A stretch of 64,000 bases of DNA from Paludibacter sp963678465 (GCA_963678465.1 OY782858.1:2604001-2668000), one strand, 5' to 3'. Shown: positions 1-8,731, counted from the first letter of the stretch. The notes: generated by a model from the letters alone, not told the origin. Program-made: numbers and translations.

Positions 1-743
1 ATAAAAAAATCCAGAACTGGGGACTCACAGAGAATGAGAAAAAAGCCATTATGGGACGCATCACCGGCACTTTAAAATATGAAGATTTCAGTGGATGCGA
101 TTTCGTCATCGAAGCTATTCGTTACGACGACCAAACCGGCGAACGACAGGTAACACAACGCAAAGAAGTGTTCCGTCAACTGGAAGCAGTTCTTTCTGCC
201 CGGTCGATAATAGCATCAAATGTATCTACTGTGGTGGTGACCGAACTGGCAGCTGAAATGGAACATTCGGATCGTTGCATCGGCCTGCATTTCCTTTCCA
301 ACGTTCCCGATTCACATATTATTGAAATTGTAAGAGGATTACATACTTCCGACGAAACCTTCAACAAAGTTTGTCAGTTTGCCAAAGTCATCAATCATGA
401 ATTTGTAGAAGTAATGGAATCAGCCGGCCTGGTAAGTCTTCGCCTGTTCCTGATACAACTCAACGAAGCTTGCTCCATGCTGATGGAAGGAATAGCAAAC
501 GTCGAGGACATCGACCGCGTACTTACCGTAGGATTCGGTCACCGACAAGGCGTTTTCCGTACTGCCGACCAGATTGGTATCGAAAAAATAGTAAAACTCC
601 TCGAAAATCTTTACGAGGAATATGGTCATGTAAAATACAAACCTTCACCCATTTTACTTCGTCTTTCGCGTGCCAAACTGTACGGAATAAGCAAGAAAAA
701 AGGGTTTTACACTTACGATGAATCAGGTAACATCATAAAATAA
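1..743 (+). CDS. 3-hydroxyacyl-CoA (3-hydroxybutyryl-CoA) dehydrogenase-like protein, 5' truncated
   Basis: The frame is open from the window edge, so the Rossmann NAD-binding N-terminus lies outside. The visible part matches the second half of short-chain 3-hydroxyacyl-CoA dehydrogenases, which interconvert 3-hydroxyacyl-CoA and acetoacyl-CoA with NAD(H). I see the ASN-x-S segment, the catalytic His in GLHF, its partner Glu in IEIVRG, the VEDIDR segment and the terminal KGFYTYD block. The family's HFFNP motif reads HFLSN here, and the Asn of the usual VVNR motif is replaced (VSLR), so it is a divergent paralogue and its activity is uncertain. It ends 14 bp before ackA and probably shares its transcript. 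Confidence 0.85.
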   Translation, partial: KKIQNWGLTENEKKAIMGRITGTLKYEDFSGCDFVIEAIRYDDQTGERQVTQRKEVFRQLEAVLSARSIIASNVSTVVVTELAAEMEHSDRCIGLHFLSNVPDSHIIEIVRGLHTSDETFNKVCQFAKVINHEFVEVMESAGLVSLRLFLIQLNEACSMLMEGIANVEDIDRVLTVGFGHRQGVFRTADQIGIEKIVKLLENLYEEYGHVKYKPSPILLRLSRAKLYGISKKKGFYTYDESGNIIK

Positions 744-757
744 AAAAGAACGAAAAC

Positions 758-1963
758 ATGAAAATATTAGTTTTGAACTGTGGAAGTTCGTCAGTAAAAT
801 ACAAATTGCTCGACATGGAGAGCAATGAAGAATTAGGTTCAGGTGGTGTTGAAAAAATCGGAATGAAAGGTTCGTTTCTGAAACACAAACGGAAAGATGG
901 GCAAAAGGTAATGCTGAAAGGTGAAATTCTTGAACATCAAACAGCAGTTGAATATATCCTGGGTGTACTTACAAGTCAGAAACACGGCGCCGTAGAGTCG
1001 CTCGAAGAAATCAATGCGGTGGGTCATCGCGTTGTGCATGGTGGCGAAAAGTTCAATTCCAGCGTATTAATCACCGATGATGTGATTCAAAAAATAGTGG
1101 AGTGCATCGACATTGCACCACTTCACAATCCACCGAATTTAGCCGGAATCAATGCCATCAACGAATTGTTGCCAAATGTTCCGCAAGTGGCTGTTTTTGA
1201 CACCGCCTTCCATCAAACCATGCCCGAATATGCTTACATGTATGGCATCCCCTATTCGCTTTATACTAAATATGGTATTCGTCGCTACGGTTTCCATGGC
1301 ACAAGCCACCGCTACGTTTCGCAACGTGCGTGCGATTTCCTTGGACTGGATTGCTCGAAAACCAAAATGATTACGGCTCACATTGGCAATGGCGCATCGG
1401 TGACAGCCATCGAAAATGGCAAATCTGTCGACACTTCAATGGGCTTTACACCCATCGAAGGTTTAATGATGGGAACCCGTTCGGGCGATGTGGATCTTGG
1501 AGTAGTTACCTTCCTGATGGAAAAAGAAATGATTGGATCGGCATCGGTATCAACCCTGTTCAACAAACACAGTGGCGTGCTTGGCATCTCAGGTCTTTCG
1601 TCGGACATGCGAGACATTGAAAATGCAATTGCCGAAGGAAACGAACGTGCCAAACTGGCGCTTGAAATGTACGAGTACCGCATTAAAAAATATATCGGAT
1701 CCTACATAGCTGCGCTGAACGGAGTTGATGTGATTGTATTTACAGGCGGCGTAGGCGAAAATCAGACCGGCACGCGACAGAAAGTTTGCGAAAGCCTCAG
1801 CTTTATGGGCGTTAAAATAGACAAAGAGCTAAACGCTGCGAGCCGCGGGAAAGAGGTACTACTCAGCAGTCCCGATTCGACTGTAAAAGTGGTGGTTATC
1901 CCTACCGACGAAGAATTTATGATTGCTTCGGACACACTTGAAATAGTAAATCAGGCAAAATAA
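758..1963 (+). CDS. ackA: Acetate kinase
   Basis: This cytoplasmic enzyme makes ATP and acetate from acetyl phosphate and ADP, the last step of acetate fermentation. At 401 residues it has the normal length. Visible motifs: VLNCGSSSVKY at the N-terminus (Asn7), HRVVHGG with Arg91, VFDTAFH with Asp148, GFHGTSH with His180, GNGAS, TRSGD with Arg241, FTGGVGEN, and the late PTDEEFMIA segment carrying the conserved Glu. It follows the dehydrogenase by 14 bp and ends in a strong hairpin terminator. The usual partner phosphate acetyltransferase (pta) is not in the window. Confidence 0.97.
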   Translation: MKILVLNCGSSSVKYKLLDMESNEELGSGGVEKIGMKGSFLKHKRKDGQKVMLKGEILEHQTAVEYILGVLTSQKHGAVESLEEINAVGHRVVHGGEKFNSSVLITDDVIQKIVECIDIAPLHNPPNLAGINAINELLPNVPQVAVFDTAFHQTMPEYAYMYGIPYSLYTKYGIRRYGFHGTSHRYVSQRACDFLGLDCSKTKMITAHIGNGASVTAIENGKSVDTSMGFTPIEGLMMGTRSGDVDLGVVTFLMEKEMIGSASVSTLFNKHSGVLGISGLSSDMRDIENAIAEGNERAKLALEMYEYRIKKYIGSYIAALNGVDVIVFTGGVGENQTGTRQKVCESLSFMGVKIDKELNAASRGKEVLLSSPDSTVKVVVIPTDEEFMIASDTLEIVNQAK

Positions 1964-1983
1964 TACAAGTCAAAAAAAAATGC

Positions 1984-2027
1984 AGAGCGGATGACATTGG
2001 AAAGTTCCATTGGCATCCGCTCTTTTT
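1984..2027. terminator. Bidirectional rho-independent terminator between ackA and the TetR gene
   Basis: A perfect 10-bp stem, AGAGCGGATG at 1984-1993 pairing with CATCCGCTCT at 2014-2023, is followed by a T run on the plus strand and preceded by an A run (1973-1980). It can therefore end both ackA from the left and the convergent TetR gene from the right. Confidence 0.85.
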
Positions 2028-2100
2028 CATTATGTATCTACACTAACCATCAAGAAAATAAGTTTTTGAAGGTTTTCAATCCCTGTCAGTTTATTTCAGA

Positions 2101-2799
2101 TCAAACAAGTACACATTTCGAAATAATTTCCTCGCTTACCCCTTCCGCACGTAAACGTTCAGCTATTTCATTTTTCTTCTGAACCTGGGCAAACAACAAC
2201 TGTGACATTTGTTTTACACCTGCCCTCAATTTTTCTTTTCCAACTCTGGTATTAAAATCAATTCCGCAAAATTCAGAACGCTTGCGATGTAAAATCAGAT
2301 AATAAATCCCCGAAATCATCATTGCACATATCACATTCACATCCAGTCCGGTTCCTTTGAATTTCTGTTCGAGCATGGCCAACAAAGGCTGATTCACAAC
2401 TTCGCGCAATTTGGAAGTACGACGTGTTATCACATTATCATCCGACAATTCCCAAATCAGCAATTGCTGCATACCCTTGTTTTTCAACAACTCCTGAACA
2501 AGATGATCCATGATCCAGCTATACATTTCCAACTCATTCAGATTTTTTGGGATATTCTCAGCTAAACCAGCCAGCCAATAATCGTATTTTTGTGTGTACT
2601 TTTCAAACAGTTCCTCGAGATTGGCATACCGGCGATAAAATACAGCAGGCTCAATTTTCGCCCTTTCGGCAACACCGGTCAGGGTTACATTCGAGAATCC
2701 AAGTTCTTCGATTAAACTGCCGACAGCCAGCATCACATCCCTCTCAATGGCGACTTTGGTTCGGCGGAATCTTTTCTTTGCTTCTTTTTCTTCAGACAT
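2101..2799 (-). CDS. TetR/AcrR-family transcriptional regulator
   Basis: The 232-residue protein has a TetR-type helix-turn-helix near residues 15-60: helix one with LAVGSLIEELGF, then VTLTGVAERAKI and VFYRRYANLEELF. Such proteins are dimeric repressors whose C-terminal domain binds a ligand; the ligand here cannot be read. The charged N-terminus (EEKEAKKRFRRTK) is an ordinary lead-in. It faces ackA tail to tail and is divergent from sufB, so either its own promoter or the sufB region could be a target. No operator-like palindrome stands out in the gap. Confidence 0.85.
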   Translation of the reverse strand: MSEEKEAKKRFRRTKVAIERDVMLAVGSLIEELGFSNVTLTGVAERAKIEPAVFYRRYANLEELFEKYTQKYDYWLAGLAENIPKNLNELEMYSWIMDHLVQELLKNKGMQQLLIWELSDDNVITRRTSKLREVVNQPLLAMLEQKFKGTGLDVNVICAMMISGIYYLILHRKRSEFCGIDFNTRVGKEKLRAGVKQMSQLLFAQVQKKNEIAERLRAEGVSEEIISKCVLV

Positions 2800-3157
2800 A
2801 TGCGGAATTGCTTCTTTTATATTAATTTAAAACACAAAGATAAATGTTTTTATCAATACAACACCCTTTAAGTAACTATAATTAAGATACTGAAATCAGA
2901 ATCTAAGATCAACAACTCAAACCTATTCGTACAACCCATTTATTTTAGTTTATTATTTTGAATGTAAAAATCAAACAAACCCATTAAAAAACATCAAACT
3001 TCTGTTTACAGAAAACAAATACACGCTTTCGAATGTTATTTGCGTACATTATAAACAATAAATCAGCACGGAAACGTGCATTTTTTTTCGTAATTTTGTG
3101 CTCTGATTGCAATTCCCTGAGGAGATGCAATCAAGAAAATGACAAGAAAAAACAATT
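2800..3157. promoter_or_regulatory. Divergent intergenic region tetR/sufB with candidate -7 boxes
   Basis: This 358-bp AT-rich gap holds one Bacteroidetes-type -7 box for each side: TATCTTTG on the minus strand (2835-2842) 35 bp before the TetR start, and TAATTTTG on the plus strand (3091-3098) about 60 bp before sufB. Neither has a clear TTTG at the -33 position, so the calls rest on the -7 boxes alone. No IscR-like or other operator was recognised. Confidence 0.45.
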
Positions 3158-4594
3158 ATGGCAGAAGATATATTACACGAAGTAACCCAGGCCGATTACA
3201 AATACGGATTTACAACTGACATTGAAACAGATATCATCCCTGTTGGGCTCAATGAAGATGTTGTTCGCATTATTTCGGCAAAGAAAAACGAACCGGAATG
3301 GATGCTCGAATACCGACTGAAAGCATACCGTCACTGGACAACGATGAAAATGCCTGAATGGGCACATCTGAAAATCCCAACAATAGATTACCAAAGCATA
3401 TCCTATTACGCAGCGCCACGCACCAACGGGCCCAAAAGTCTCGACGAAGTGGATCCTGAATTGCTGAAAACATTCAACAAGCTTGGCATTCCGCTCGAAG
3501 AACAAATGGCGCTCTCGGGCATTGCCGTGGATGCGGTTATGGACAGCGTTTCGGTAAAAACAACTTTCAAAGAAACCCTTGCCGAAAAGGGAATTATTTT
3601 CTGCTCGTTCAGCGAAGCAGTAGAACATCACCCTGATCTGGTTAAGAAATACATGTCGTCGGTAGTACCGGTGACCGACAATTTTTTTGCAACCCTGAAC
3701 TCGGCAGTTTTCAGCGACGGATCGTTTGTTTACATTCCCAAAGGCGTACGCTGCCCCATGGAACTGTCGACCTACTTCCGTATCAACGCTATGAATACCG
3801 GCCAGTTCGAGCGCACACTCATTGTTGCCGACGAAGACAGCTACGTTTCGTACCTCGAAGGTTGCACAGCGCCTACCCGCGATGAAAATCAGTTGCATGC
3901 CGCCATTGTAGAGATTGTGGTGATGAAAAATGCAGAGGTAAAATACTCTACTGTCCAGAACTGGTATCCCGGCGACAAAGAAGGCAAAGGCGGCGTTTAC
4001 AATTTTGTAACAAAACGCGGTATTTGCAAAGGCGCCAACTCCAAATTATCCTGGACGCAGGTTGAAACAGGATCGGCCATTACGTGGAAATATCCAAGCT
4101 GTATTTTGCAGGGTGACAATTCGTCAGCCGAGTTTTATTCGGTAGCCGTCACCAACCATCATCAGCAAGCCGACACGGGAACAAAAATGATTCATCTGGG
4201 CAAAAACACCCGAAGCCATATTCTCTCGAAAGGAATTTCGGCTGGCGTAAGCAATAACAGCTATCGTGGATTGGTGCGGGTAAACCCGAACGCCGACAAT
4301 GCCCGAAACTTTTCACAGTGCGATAGTTTGCTGCTTGGCGACAAATGTGGCGCTCACACTTTTCCGTACATGGAAGTGAACAACGAAACAGCCATAGTGG
4401 AACACGAAGCCACAACATCGAAAATAAGTGAAGATCAGATTTTCTATTGCAACCAACGGGGTATTTCTACCGAAGATGCTGTAGGTCTGATTGTAAATGG
4501 TTACGCCAAGGAAGTGCTGAACAAGCTACCAATGGAATTTGCCGTTGAAGCACAAAAACTGCTTCAAATCACACTGGAGGGCTCAGTAGGATAA
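3158..4594 (+). CDS. sufB: Fe-S cluster assembly scaffold protein SufB
   Basis: SufB forms the SufBC2D scaffold on which Fe-S clusters are built in the cytoplasm. The 478-residue length is normal. Family segments visible include the SVVPVTDNFF region, the FSDGSFVYIPKGVRCP motif, EGCTAPTR, NFVTKRG, the KCGAHTFPY segment with its conserved Cys, and the C-terminal EHEATTSKISEDQIFY and QRGIS blocks. It is the first suf gene of the cluster. sufC follows, but only after a 530-bp inverted-repeat cassette that begins 8 nt past the sufB stop codon. Confidence 0.97.
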   Translation: MAEDILHEVTQADYKYGFTTDIETDIIPVGLNEDVVRIISAKKNEPEWMLEYRLKAYRHWTTMKMPEWAHLKIPTIDYQSISYYAAPRTNGPKSLDEVDPELLKTFNKLGIPLEEQMALSGIAVDAVMDSVSVKTTFKETLAEKGIIFCSFSEAVEHHPDLVKKYMSSVVPVTDNFFATLNSAVFSDGSFVYIPKGVRCPMELSTYFRINAMNTGQFERTLIVADEDSYVSYLEGCTAPTRDENQLHAAIVEIVVMKNAEVKYSTVQNWYPGDKEGKGGVYNFVTKRGICKGANSKLSWTQVETGSAITWKYPSCILQGDNSSAEFYSVAVTNHHQQADTGTKMIHLGKNTRSHILSKGISAGVSNNSYRGLVRVNPNADNARNFSQCDSLLLGDKCGAHTFPYMEVNNETAIVEHEATTSKISEDQIFYCNQRGISTEDAVGLIVNGYAKEVLNKLPMEFAVEAQKLLQITLEGSVG

Positions 4595-4602
4595 TTTTTT
4601 TG

Positions 4603-5132
4603 AACCACAATAGACACAATAGATCATATATATGAATAAAAAATATTCAACAAAAAAGGATATTAATGATTTGTGTTATGAAATATTGAATTCAGCTATT
4701 GAGGTTCACAAACATTTAGGCCCAGGGTTATTAGAATCTATTTATGAAAAATGCTTGAAATTTGAACTTGAAAGTCGCGGGTTGAATGTGCAGTCGCAGA
4801 TTCCATTACCTCTAATTTACAAAGGTCATTTTCTTGATTCCGAATTGAGACTGGATTTGCTTGTAGAAGAAATTATTATTGTAGAGCTTAAAACTGTTGA
4901 GAAATTTGTTCCAATTAACGAAGCTCAAATTCTGAGTCACTTGCATTTACTTGATTTACCCAAAGGGATTTTGATAAATTTTAAATGTACAAACATCATG
5001 AAAGAAGGACAGAAAACCTTTGTCACGAAAAGATATTTTGAACTTCCTGATGGATATTGATAATAAAGCCAATTAAATTAATTAAAATAGAAAATCATAA
5101 TGACTGAATTATCTATTGTGTCTATTGTGGTT
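4603..5132. mobile_element. Cassette with perfect 22-bp inverted repeats carrying a GxxExxY gene, between sufB and sufC
   Basis: The left arm (4603-4624) and right arm (5111-5132) are perfect 22-bp inverted repeats. Each arm begins CCACAATAGACACAATAG after two A residues, that is two tandem copies of the word CACAATAGA. The 530-bp unit contains one gene and sits in the sufB-sufC gap, 8 nt after the sufB stop and 17 nt before the sufC start. No target-site duplication or transposase is visible. That it is mobile is my inference from the perfect arms, the interruption of an otherwise tight operon and the related element at 13276-13419. Confidence 0.7.
4632..5060 (+). CDS. GxxExxY-family protein (PD-(D/E)XK nuclease-like)
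   Basis: The 142-residue protein carries the family signature GLLESIY (GxxExxY) inside IEVHKHLGPGLLES. After that come LRLDLLVEE and IIVELKTVE, which fit the D and E-x-K positions of a PD-(D/E)XK nuclease core. The family is small, often present in several copies per genome, and has no established function known to me. Nuclease activity is inference. The gene lies within the inverted-repeat cassette in the suf operon and resembles the second copy at 6091-6501 over its whole length. Codons look AT-richer than sufB or sufC. Confidence 0.88.
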   Translation: MNKKYSTKKDINDLCYEILNSAIEVHKHLGPGLLESIYEKCLKFELESRGLNVQSQIPLPLIYKGHFLDSELRLDLLVEEIIIVELKTVEKFVPINEAQILSHLHLLDLPKGILINFKCTNIMKEGQKTFVTKRYFELPDGY

Positions 5133-5149
5133 TATATGATTTATATATT

Positions 5150-5905
5150 ATGTTAGAAATAAAAAATTTACACGCCAATATCAATGGCAAAGAAATATTA
5201 AAAGGATTGGACCTAACGGTAAATCCGGGTGAAATTCACGCCATCATGGGACCGAATGGTGCCGGGAAATCTACTTTGGCCTCGGTACTCACAGGGAATC
5301 CTGCTTTTGAGGTTACGCATGGCAAAGTGAACTTTCACGGCAAAGATTTATTGGATTTGGCACCCGAAGAACGTGCGAACGAAGGCATTTTCCTTAGTTT
5401 TCAGTATCCGGTAGAAATTCCGGGAGTCAGCATGGTGAACTTTATGCGCACCGCTATCAACGAACAGCGCAAATACCGCCGACAAGAACCTATTTCGGCC
5501 ACCGACTTTCTGCGCCTTATGCGCGAAAAGAAAGAATTGGTGGAAATGGACAACAAACTTACCAACCGATCAGTAAACGAAGGATTTTCGGGTGGAGAAA
5601 AGAAAAGGAATGAAATTTTCCAAATGGCTATGCTCGATCCGAGTTTGTCTATCCTCGACGAAACCGATTCGGGACTTGACATCGATGCGTTGCGCATTGT
5701 AGCCAACGGTGTGAACAAACTGAAAAGCGCAGACAACGCAACGATCGTTATCACACACTACCAACGGCTGCTCGACTACATAGTACCCGATTTTGTTCAT
5801 GTACTTTACGATGGAAGAATAGTAAAAACCGGCGACAAGAACCTGGCCCTCGAACTCGAAGAAAAAGGTTACGATTGGATTAAACAGGAAGTGGAAAATA
5901 GCTAA
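5150..5905 (+). CDS. sufC: Fe-S cluster assembly ATPase SufC
   Basis: SufC is the ABC-type ATPase of the SufBCD complex; ATP binding drives the conformational change needed for cluster assembly. The 251 residues show Walker A GPNGAGKST (residues 34-42), the SufC-type signature FSGGEKKRNEI, Walker B SLSILDETDSGLDID and the switch His in VITHYQRLL. There are no membrane segments, as expected. Both flanks of the gene are occupied by GxxExxY cassettes, so it must be translated from a message interrupted on each side. Confidence 0.97.
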   Translation: MLEIKNLHANINGKEILKGLDLTVNPGEIHAIMGPNGAGKSTLASVLTGNPAFEVTHGKVNFHGKDLLDLAPEERANEGIFLSFQYPVEIPGVSMVNFMRTAINEQRKYRRQEPISATDFLRLMREKKELVEMDNKLTNRSVNEGFSGGEKKRNEIFQMAMLDPSLSILDETDSGLDIDALRIVANGVNKLKSADNATIVITHYQRLLDYIVPDFVHVLYDGRIVKTGDKNLALELEEKGYDWIKQEVENS

Positions 5906-5913
5906 GACAAGAT

Positions 5914-6667
5914 TTACCACTAAGGCACTGAGTACACGAAGAAACACTAAAAATATATTTTAGAAAACACAAGTTTTTTTATGGAAATTGATCGCCGAAG
6001 TGACAGATAAATTACAATTAACAAAAACACTTACTATACATAAGTGAAACCTAAGTGATATTAGTGCCTTAGTGGTAATATTTGAACAATATGACACAAA
6101 AAGAACTGAATGAAATAGCTTATGAAATTGTTGGATGTGCCATTGAAGTGCACAAACAATTAGGTCCCGGGCTTCTTGAATCAGTTTATGAAGAGTGTCT
6201 GATCGAAGAAATTAAAAGAAATACGCTATTGGTTGAATCTCAGAAAAAAATTCCTTTGATATACAAAGGGAAACTTCTGAACACCGAGTTGAAGTTAGAT
6301 ATTGTAGTTAACAACTGTATTATTGTCGAACTGAAGTCTGTAGAAATAATTCTTCCTATTCATAAAGCACAATTGCTGACTTACTTAAAACTGACCGGTA
6401 TTGCAAAAGGTTTACTTATAAATTTTAATTGCGATAATATTGTAAAATCGGGGCTTGTTTCATTAGTGACAGAAAAATTTGCAGCATTAAAAAAAGAATA
6501 ATAAAGCAGCCACTCATACACTCAGTAGAATGAAGAGTAAATTGAAAAATAATTTATTATTAAACTAAGTGAATCTTTGTGACCTTAGTGCTAAAGTGGT
6601 AAAAAATACAATTAAATAAACATTTACTAAGTGAAACCTAAGTGATCTTAGTGCCTTAGTGGTAATA
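5914..6667. mobile_element. Second GxxExxY cassette with repeat arms, between sufC and sufD
   Basis: Starting 8 nt after the sufC stop, the arm TTACCACTAAGGCACT (5914-5929) is matched by perfect inverted 16-mers at 6063-6078 and 6650-6665. The two right-hand copies lie within 40-bp direct repeats (6041-6080 and 6628-6667) that differ at one base, and a diverged copy lies at 6565-6603. The arms are again built from short tandem words (CACTAAGG-type). The last arm stops 4 nt before the sufD ATG. The 5914-6078 portion alone is a 165-bp inverted-repeat unit without a gene. Confidence 0.65.
6091..6501 (+). CDS. GxxExxY-family protein (PD-(D/E)XK nuclease-like), second copy
   Basis: This 136-residue protein has the same layout as the copy at 4632-5060: AIEVHKQLGPGLLESVY with the GxxExxY signature, then IPLIYKGKLL, LKLDIVV and IIVELKSVE, which fit a PD-(D/E)XK core. 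I start it at the ATG at 6091; an in-frame TTG lies 9 nt upstream. The two copies differ at about half of their residues, so they are not a recent duplication. The function is unknown and nuclease activity is inference. It lies inside the repeat-bounded insertion between sufC and sufD. Confidence 0.87.
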   Translation: MTQKELNEIAYEIVGCAIEVHKQLGPGLLESVYEECLIEEIKRNTLLVESQKKIPLIYKGKLLNTELKLDIVVNNCIIVELKSVEIILPIHKAQLLTYLKLTGIAKGLLINFNCDNIVKSGLVSLVTEKFAALKKE

Positions 6668-6671
6668 GAAA

Positions 6672-8012
6672 ATGGAAAAGCAATATATCGAATTATATAA
6701 ATCGCAACACGAAACCATAAAAAAGCATTCGTCGCCATTGATGAATGCGGTGCGTGATGCATCTTTCGGGCTTTTTGAGGAGTTAGGTTTTCCTACTTCG
6801 AAGCTCGAAAACTACAAATATTCCGACCTGACGGAGCCGCTTTCGGTTGATTACGGACTCAACCTGAACCGGGTGAAAATTCCGGTGAATCCCTACGAAG
6901 TATTCAAATGCGATGTTCCGGGCATTCACTCGTACCTTTATTTCGTACTGAACGACGGCTTTTATCCGGTGCGCGATGCCCGCAACGACGACCTGCCCGA
7001 AGGTGTGGTAATAGGCAGTCTGAACGAAATTGCCAAAACACACCCGGAATTGGTGGAAGCATATTACGGCAAACTAAGCACCACCAAAAAGGATGGTTTG
7101 ATTGCCTTCAACGGCGCTTTTGCTCAGGATGGTTTCTTTATGTATGTACCTGAAAATGTACAACTCGATAAACCGGTTCAGCTCATCAACATTATGCGAT
7201 CGGATGTGGACTTTATGGCCAATAGCCACAATTTGATTATCATCGAAAAAGGCGCTAAAGCCCAGTTGCTGGTTTGCGACCACACCATGGACGATGTGCG
7301 CTTCACCACCAACAGAGTAACCGAGGTTTTTGTAGACGAAAATGCAAGTTACGAGCATTACAAACTCGAAAACACACATATAAAAACAACGAATTTATCG
7401 ACACTGCTCATCGAACAAAAAGATTCGTCGAACGTGCTGACCAATGTGATGACGCTTCACAATGGCATCACACGCAACACCATCGAAATTGATGTAAACG
7501 GCGAACACTGCGAAACAACACTTTGCGGAATGGTGATTGCCGACAAAAAGCAATTAGTAGATAACTTCACGTCAGTGATTCACAACAAACCCAATTGCAA
7601 CAGCAACGAACTCTTCAAGTATGTGCTTGATGACAATTCGAAAGGCGGTTTCACAGGGAAACTTTATGTGGCGCGCGATTCACAAAAAACTGCTGCATTC
7701 CAGACCAATAAAAACATATTGCTGAACCGCACTGCCAAAATGCGCACCAAACCGCAGCTCGAAATTTATGCCGACGATGTGAAATGTTCGCACGGCGCCA
7801 CCATCGGACAGCTCGACGAAAACGCAATGTTCTATATGCGTTCGCGCGGTATTCCCGAAAAAGAAGCCCGGCTATTGCTTATGTTTGCCTTTACGGCCGA
7901 TGTGATTGATAACATACGTATCGATGCATTACAGGACCGCATGAAATTGCTTGTAGAGAAACGATTGCGTGGCGAATTGTCGAAATGCGAAGGCTGCGTC
8001 ATTTGCCAATAA
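6672..8012 (+). CDS. sufD: Fe-S cluster assembly protein SufD
   Basis: SufD is the SufB paralogue that completes the SufBC2D scaffold. The 446-residue protein shows the family's beta-helix core, with LIAFNGAFAQDGFFMYVP, the segment HNKPNCNSNELFKYVL, and the C-terminal CSHGATIGQLDENAMFYM and RSRGIPEKEARLLL blocks. It ends with a Cys-rich CEGCVICQ tail. Its ribosome-binding region abuts a cassette arm ending 4 nt before the start. A terminator follows, and sufS, sufE or sufU are not in the window, so the desulfurase must be encoded elsewhere. Confidence 0.96.
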   Translation: MEKQYIELYKSQHETIKKHSSPLMNAVRDASFGLFEELGFPTSKLENYKYSDLTEPLSVDYGLNLNRVKIPVNPYEVFKCDVPGIHSYLYFVLNDGFYPVRDARNDDLPEGVVIGSLNEIAKTHPELVEAYYGKLSTTKKDGLIAFNGAFAQDGFFMYVPENVQLDKPVQLINIMRSDVDFMANSHNLIIIEKGAKAQLLVCDHTMDDVRFTTNRVTEVFVDENASYEHYKLENTHIKTTNLSTLLIEQKDSSNVLTNVMTLHNGITRNTIEIDVNGEHCETTLCGMVIADKKQLVDNFTSVIHNKPNCNSNELFKYVLDDNSKGGFTGKLYVARDSQKTAAFQTNKNILLNRTAKMRTKPQLEIYADDVKCSHGATIGQLDENAMFYMRSRGIPEKEARLLLMFAFTADVIDNIRIDALQDRMKLLVEKRLRGELSKCEGCVICQ

Positions 8013-8049
8013 GCAAGTAAGAAGGAATTATTACCATCGACAAGAAACA

Positions 8050-8085
8050 AACAAAGCGCAACAACAAATTGCGCTTTGTTATTTT
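8050..8085 (+). terminator. Terminator of the suf genes
   Basis: A perfect 12-bp stem pairs AACAAAGCGCAA (8050-8061) with TTGCGCTTTGTT (8069-8080) across a 7-nt loop, followed by ATTTTATTT. It lies 37 bp past the sufD stop. Its right arm shows that a possible in-frame TTG start for the next gene at 8069 is not real. Confidence 0.8.
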
Positions 8086-8095
8086 ATTTAAAAAT

Positions 8096-8731
8096 ATGCA
8101 TCTTAGTTCCGACATTATCCGGCAGAAATTAAGCCGACCCCTACCCGGCCTGTCGTCGCACTTAAAACTGGCGCCACCCGAGCGGGCAAAAGAAATTGCA
8201 GGCTACCTTGCCAACCTGCAAAATGCCAAACAAAGCGCTGTAATGATTTTGCTTTTCAATGAAAACGACCGGACAAAAGTCATTCTCATCCGGCGCAGTT
8301 TTTATGTAGGGATACATGCCGGACAAATTGCCTTCCCCGGCGGACGGTACGAGGAAACCGATCCTTCGATTGAACACACCGCCCTGCGCGAAATTGAAGA
8401 AGAAATCGGGATCGGTGCCGATAAAATTGAGGTGCTGGGCCGGCTGACCGACATCTACGTTCCGCCAAGCAATTTCCTGATCAGTGTTTTCGTGGGATTC
8501 CTGAACGAAAAACCACTTTACATTGCCGACCAACGCGAAGTTGCCGAAGTAATTGAAATTGATATGGCAGACTTTTTCGCCGAAAATGTGATTCAGCAAA
8601 AGGAATTTGTAGTACCTTCGACCGCTGGTTCGGTAAATGCAGCTTATTACAATGTTGGCAACGTCGAGCTTTGGGGAGCCAGCGCAATGGTTATGACAGA
8701 GTTGCTGGATGTTCTGAAAAAAGAGGAATAA
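8096..8731 (+). CDS. Nudix hydrolase, CoA pyrophosphatase-like (NudL type)
   Basis: The 211-residue protein carries the motif HAGQIAFPGG directly before a Nudix box that begins GGRYEETD and ends REIEEEIG. The combination LIRR...HxGQIAFPGG is typical of the NudL/CoA-diphosphatase branch, which cleaves CoA to phosphopantetheine and 3',5'-ADP. The substrate is inferred from that motif only. I start at the ATG at 8096 because an upstream in-frame TTG lies inside the sufD terminator stem. The gene stands alone between suf and rluF. Confidence 0.87.
   Translation: MHLSSDIIRQKLSRPLPGLSSHLKLAPPERAKEIAGYLANLQNAKQSAVMILLFNENDRTKVILIRRSFYVGIHAGQIAFPGGRYEETDPSIEHTALREIEEEIGIGADKIEVLGRLTDIYVPPSNFLISVFVGFLNEKPLYIADQREVAEVIEIDMADFFAENVIQQKEFVVPSTAGSVNAAYYNVGNVELWGASAMVMTELLDVLKKEE

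Noticed and set aside
8069..8095. TTG start for the Nudix gene
   Set aside because: The position lies in the right arm of the sufD terminator hairpin.
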